Origin: Bombus terrestris
Taxonomy: Eukaryota; Arthropoda; Insecta; Hymenoptera; Apidae
Reading direction: 5' to 3'
Length of the DNA stretch: 64,000 nt
Assembly (NCBI RefSeq): GCF_910591885.1
Contig: NC_063282.1
Span: 2,544,001 to 2,608,000 of the forward strand
Below the pieces are notes generated by a model, which searched no databases, was not told where the DNA came from, and saw only the letters and a program-made list of their open reading frames with translations. Each line of letters starts with the position of its first letter. Position 1 is the first letter of the stretch. Positions 60,377-64,000 of this stretch are shown piece by piece. The position numbers and the translations under genes were made by a program.

Positions 60377-60604
60377 TTAACCCCTTAACCTACGATTTAC
60401 ATTCGAGAATTTTGGGTCGAAAACGTAAACAAGCTCGCGCAGCCTTCGAGCCATTCGCACGACTTGTGTAGTACGTACTACGGGCTATGCCCGTAATATT
60501 TACGTTTGATCCGATCATCTGCTACGGACTATGCCCGTAATATTTACGTTTGGCCCGATCATCGTACTACGGGTTATACCCGTAGTTGTAGGTTAAGAGG
60601 TTAA
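60377..60604. mobile_element. TTAA-flanked MITE with three hairpin motifs (piggyBac-like)
   Basis: A 228-bp element with TTAA at both ends (60377-60380 and 60601-60604). The termini are CCCCTTAACCTACGA and, inverted, CCTCTTAACCTACAA. TTAA duplication and a CCC start are piggyBac traits. Inside, a 44-45-bp unit repeats about 2.5 times, each with a dyad such as TACGGGCTATGCCCGTA. No transposase frame. Confidence 0.7.
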
Positions 60605-62952
60605 TAAATGTTTATTATGAGAATTGTATTTATTTTATGATAATAATAAAAAGCGGGCAAAACTTGTAACATGTCAATTTATTACAAACAAAGTCAATAC
60701 ATTATTATGTACAACTACTCTGACACATTTAATATATATGTACATTATGTATAAATAATATGCACACACATTCATGACTCACATTCTTATATATCATCAA
60801 TACGAAAGCTCCTTCTTCTTTTGTTTGAATATGTAAATGTAAACAATGCTCTCATTTCTAAATGATTGATAAAAATAAAATACAAAGAAAATATGTATTA
60901 CATTACATTTTAATTAAAGGATACATGCACAGCCTAAAACAAGAAGCAATTCAATGTATTCTATCACCATGGAAAATATTATATTTGCTATGTAATACCT
61001 GGTAATGTCCACTGGAACTAAATCCCCTTTAGAACTTTAAGTTACAAAGCTTTGGTCTAAATCCTCCATGTAAATATTTAGTTTCAGCTTTTACATAAAA
61101 ATAACACCTCTTATAACATTTACATAACTTGCAATGTATGCAACATTACTTAATATCTAGCAGCATGTCCTATATGTTTAGAATAGATCATATTTTAATA
61201 GTAAAGAATTAAAAGTTAAAATGAAAATTATCATTTTATCAAAAAACATTACAAGATATATACTATTGTAATTTAATATAAAAAAAATTGAATACCTTTA
61301 GATTAAAAAAACTTAATAAAATGTAGTCAATATAATTAATACAATTTATCTGTCTCATTATCCTGATATTGAGTTACCTGTAAGAATATTTCCAACTGTA
61401 ATGATTTATGTGAATTTTTACAAGAGAAAATATTAAATACTGAATTACTTCAATAAGAATAGTAATTAAATCTTATTTGATTTGATGTATTTATTATGAG
61501 AACTTTTGCTTTCTTTTTCAACAAATTAATCCTTAATTGTGAAACATTAAAAATTAACCAATTCTAATATATCTGAGTAATTGATAAATAATTTCTAAAG
61601 GGGACTGAAAGTTATCCTATAATTGTAAAGAGGACTTCTTATAACTGTATGTTTATATTAAAGAATGGTATCTACATGGAAAATGAATGCTTCATTGAAG
61701 CACTGAAAATGATGGTCTTCTTTCATATATAATAAAAAATCTGAGTAAGCATAACATGCTCAGCAGTCACTCTCAACACTATCAACTATCATGATAATCA
61801 GTATTGCACTCAGTTAGAATTAGTGATAATGAATTTGAGAAGCTTGAGAAATAGCCCTCCTGTGGTGCCTAAACTGGTGACGGGCGACATGGCCCCAGAA
61901 GTCTGTACTTCTTATTCAATTAAGAAAAGCTATTTTTTAGTAATACAGATGAAGTAAACAAGACATATAAAAGAAACAATGAATAACTTAGTAGTAGAAA
62001 ATTTTGATGAATAATAAATAAAAAGAATTTGAATTTTAACAACAAAAAATTCCAAAATTAAATGAATAGTAGAGTAACATCATAAATAAAATAAATATTT
62101 AGAAAAAACCTTAAACAAATGATATAATAAATGAAGAATAAAATGATTAAAAAAATGGTTTATTTGTCAATATCATCAAAATATGAAAATGAATAAATCA
62201 AAAACAAATCTATCATTTTTAACAAAATTAAGAATAAGTATTTGAGATGAAATAAAATATTTGGAAGTATTCCAAAAGAAAATGACTAGTATACTGGAAA
62301 GAATTGTTCAAAAACCTAGTTAAGATTAAATTTAGATTTAAAATTGGAATACTTGGAAGCTTTTGAAATAACTTGAAAAAGCTAAAATAGTCATAAATGT
62401 TTCCAAAATTTCTCAGTTTTAACCCGTCACCAATGCTTTATTTTACTCTGCAACGAGTTCTATTTTTCAATGTTTTATGAATGTTATATTCAACGAAATA
62501 CAAATCCCTTTAACATGCAAATATTGTATTCAAAAAGATGTTTGAATATAAATATTTTGAACCGATCAAATGCTCTGGCAGTTAAACGCTTTATTCTTAA
62601 TATTTATGTCATTTATCTTAAACCTTAAATTATCGAATCGTTTAATGATATAATCCATGGTGAAAGAATTATAAAATTTTATAACTTCTGTCAGAGTAAA
62701 TATAATAAAATTGTTTGAATATTCTCTTGATTAAATAAAAATTGATATTTGTTAAGTATTGTCATTTTAGCAATAAATTATTTCTCATAATAATTTTACT
62801 CCTAAAGTTGTGAAAACAATTATGAATCTAATAATTTCATTGCTTAAGTAGGCATAACATCCAAATTAGCAGACTCTGTGCTATATGCATTTTTTTAAAC
62901 ATAAGAGAAACACAAGAGTATTTGGTTTAACATTGGTATTTGTCAAAAAGTA
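60605..62952 (-). other. Probable long 3' untranslated region of the NAA60 gene
   Basis: AT-rich, CpG-poor sequence downstream (on the minus strand) of the NAA60 stop, with no coding gene seen. A minus-strand AATAAA (plus TTTATT, 60611-60616) near the far end could terminate a transcript about 2.3 kb past the stop. A GC-richer patch lies at about 61850-61915, and a minus-strand GTGCAAT (a miR-92-family seed match) is near 61802-61808. Confidence 0.35.
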
Positions 62953-63530
62953 TCATCTATGATATGAAAGAATAGTTGTAACCCAAAGAAGCCGTTGCCA
63001 AATCCAACGTGGTATTCTGCAAGGTCCTAGACTAGCCATTGCACTGGCTATATGACGTAACCAGTCACGAATACCCCGTGGTGCGTGGCCCCCATTGACA
63101 TAGAGAACATACGTAAAACCATCTTTACATTTGCCATGAATTACATAATAATATGGTAAAAAACTATGTAATCGAAAGTGACATCTTTGATAAAACAATA
63201 TAGCTGGTGCATTGCTGGATAATACATGCAGGAAGACTGCTTTTACGGAAGAGCGTTCTGGAGCAGTGACATGTGCTAATAATTGTTCCAATAATAATGA
63301 TGCAATCCCATTTCTTCTATATGCACGACGGACACCTAAGCTAAGAATATAACCCACTAAGCAATCATTTCCTAAGCTTGAACACAAAATACCACGATCT
63401 TCTGTGTTCAACTTAGCATAAGGTTTTATTTCTGCAACAATGAGTCCAATTATTACTCCACCATACACAGCTGCAAGTGCATAAAACCGCGAGGAACTTG
63501 TTATATCTTCATACCACGAATAAGGATAAT
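62953..63530 (-). CDS. NAA60: N-alpha-acetyltransferase 60 (NatF), last coding exon, partial gene
   Basis: A GNAT-fold acetyltransferase that, in animals, acetylates N-termini of transmembrane proteins at the Golgi membrane. This exon starts after a GTCATAG acceptor (AG at plus 63531-63532), completes a split codon and runs 191 residues to the stop at 62953-62955. It contains YSWYEDIT, GLIVAEIK, the acetyl-CoA loop region YILSLGVRRAYRRNGIAS, LHVLSSNAPAILFYQ, LPYYYVIHGKCKDGFTYVLY and NGGHAPR, all family-typical. The hydrophobic, aromatic C-terminus (WIWQRLLWVTTILSY) fits the membrane-binding tail. Roughly 35-40 N-terminal residues are missing; their exons must lie beyond 64000. The frame was extended past an apparent GTG start at 63468 because homology continues upstream. 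Confidence 0.93.
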
Positions 63531-63532
63531 CT

Positions 63533-64000
63533 ATGACAAAATAAATTAATGCTTTAATATAAGTGACTTTTGATATTATCTTTAATACAAGATGAATAAT
63601 TTATAAAATTAACATATAACATGCATAGTTATATTAAATTTTTGATAATTTTCTGTTATTTCATAAAATAATTTATAACATATTTATTAATTAATCCTTT
63701 ATGGCCTTATTCTAGTTCAAAGATATATGTGTATGTATAATATAATTTTTAACATTTTTAATTTATTTATAAATTATTATCATGCTTTAAAATACATATG
63801 TACTTCTTCTCTTTGACAAGTATATTATTTTGTATTTTATTAAAAAGTGTATAAAATATGATAAAACATTTAAATTTAAAAGTATTATATTCTCAAATGA
63901 TAAAAAATATACATTATGAATAGATGTAATAAGTTCTATTATTATTGTTCTATATTTACTTTTTAATTAATATTAGCTGTTAATTATTATCAAACTTGTG
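63533..64000 (-). other. NAA60 intron, continuing off the window
   Basis: Very AT-rich, with no coding segment. The 5' exons of NAA60 are outside the window. Confidence 0.6.

Overview
This is a eukaryotic, insect-like window and most probably comes from a bee or another hymenopteran. The evidence is the intron-rich gene structures, a very AT-rich background broken by CpG-rich islands, mariner-type miniature elements, and three recognisable animal genes. The genus cannot be fixed from the sequence alone.

Layout. Positions 1-2570 are intergenic, with a CpG-rich block at about 1880-2350. A C-poor, AT-rich minisatellite built on a 20-bp unit fills about 2578-7808 and contains higher-order duplications. 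About 700 bp beyond it lies a CpG-rich promoter and leader region (about 8480-9421). This opens the one large plus-strand gene, an orthologue of senseless/Gfi-1, a four-finger C2H2 transcription factor. Six coding exons (9415-9421, 13722-14042, 15674-15901, 17612-17829, 24046-24196, 40015-40307) join in frame to 405 codons plus a stop. Intron 5 is 15.8 kb, splits the zinc-finger array between fingers 2 and 3, and holds several miniature elements and local tandem duplications.

From 40308 to about 56480 I see no coding gene. The region holds two large foldback structures (45239-46956 and about 48146-49885) and several degenerate tandem repeats. The right end carries two minus-strand genes in tandem. 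The first is an eight-exon METTL13/EEF1AKNMT methyltransferase (56631-59417, 668 codons plus stop). The second is the last coding exon of an NAA60/NatF-type N-acetyltransferase (62953-63530), whose 5' exons lie beyond the window. A 228-bp TTAA-flanked, piggyBac-like miniature element (60377-60604) lies between them.

The three genes are not an operon and share no obvious pathway. Sens is a sensory-organ developmental regulator in a gene-poor, repeat-rich domain. METTL13 and NAA60 are compact housekeeping protein-modification genes (eEF1A methylation and N-terminal acetylation). The least explained material is the C-free satellite upstream of sens, the two foldback loci, and the compensated hairpins in the TTAA element. 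All exon joins were worked out by hand from splice sites, phase and family resemblance, without alignment or transcript data.
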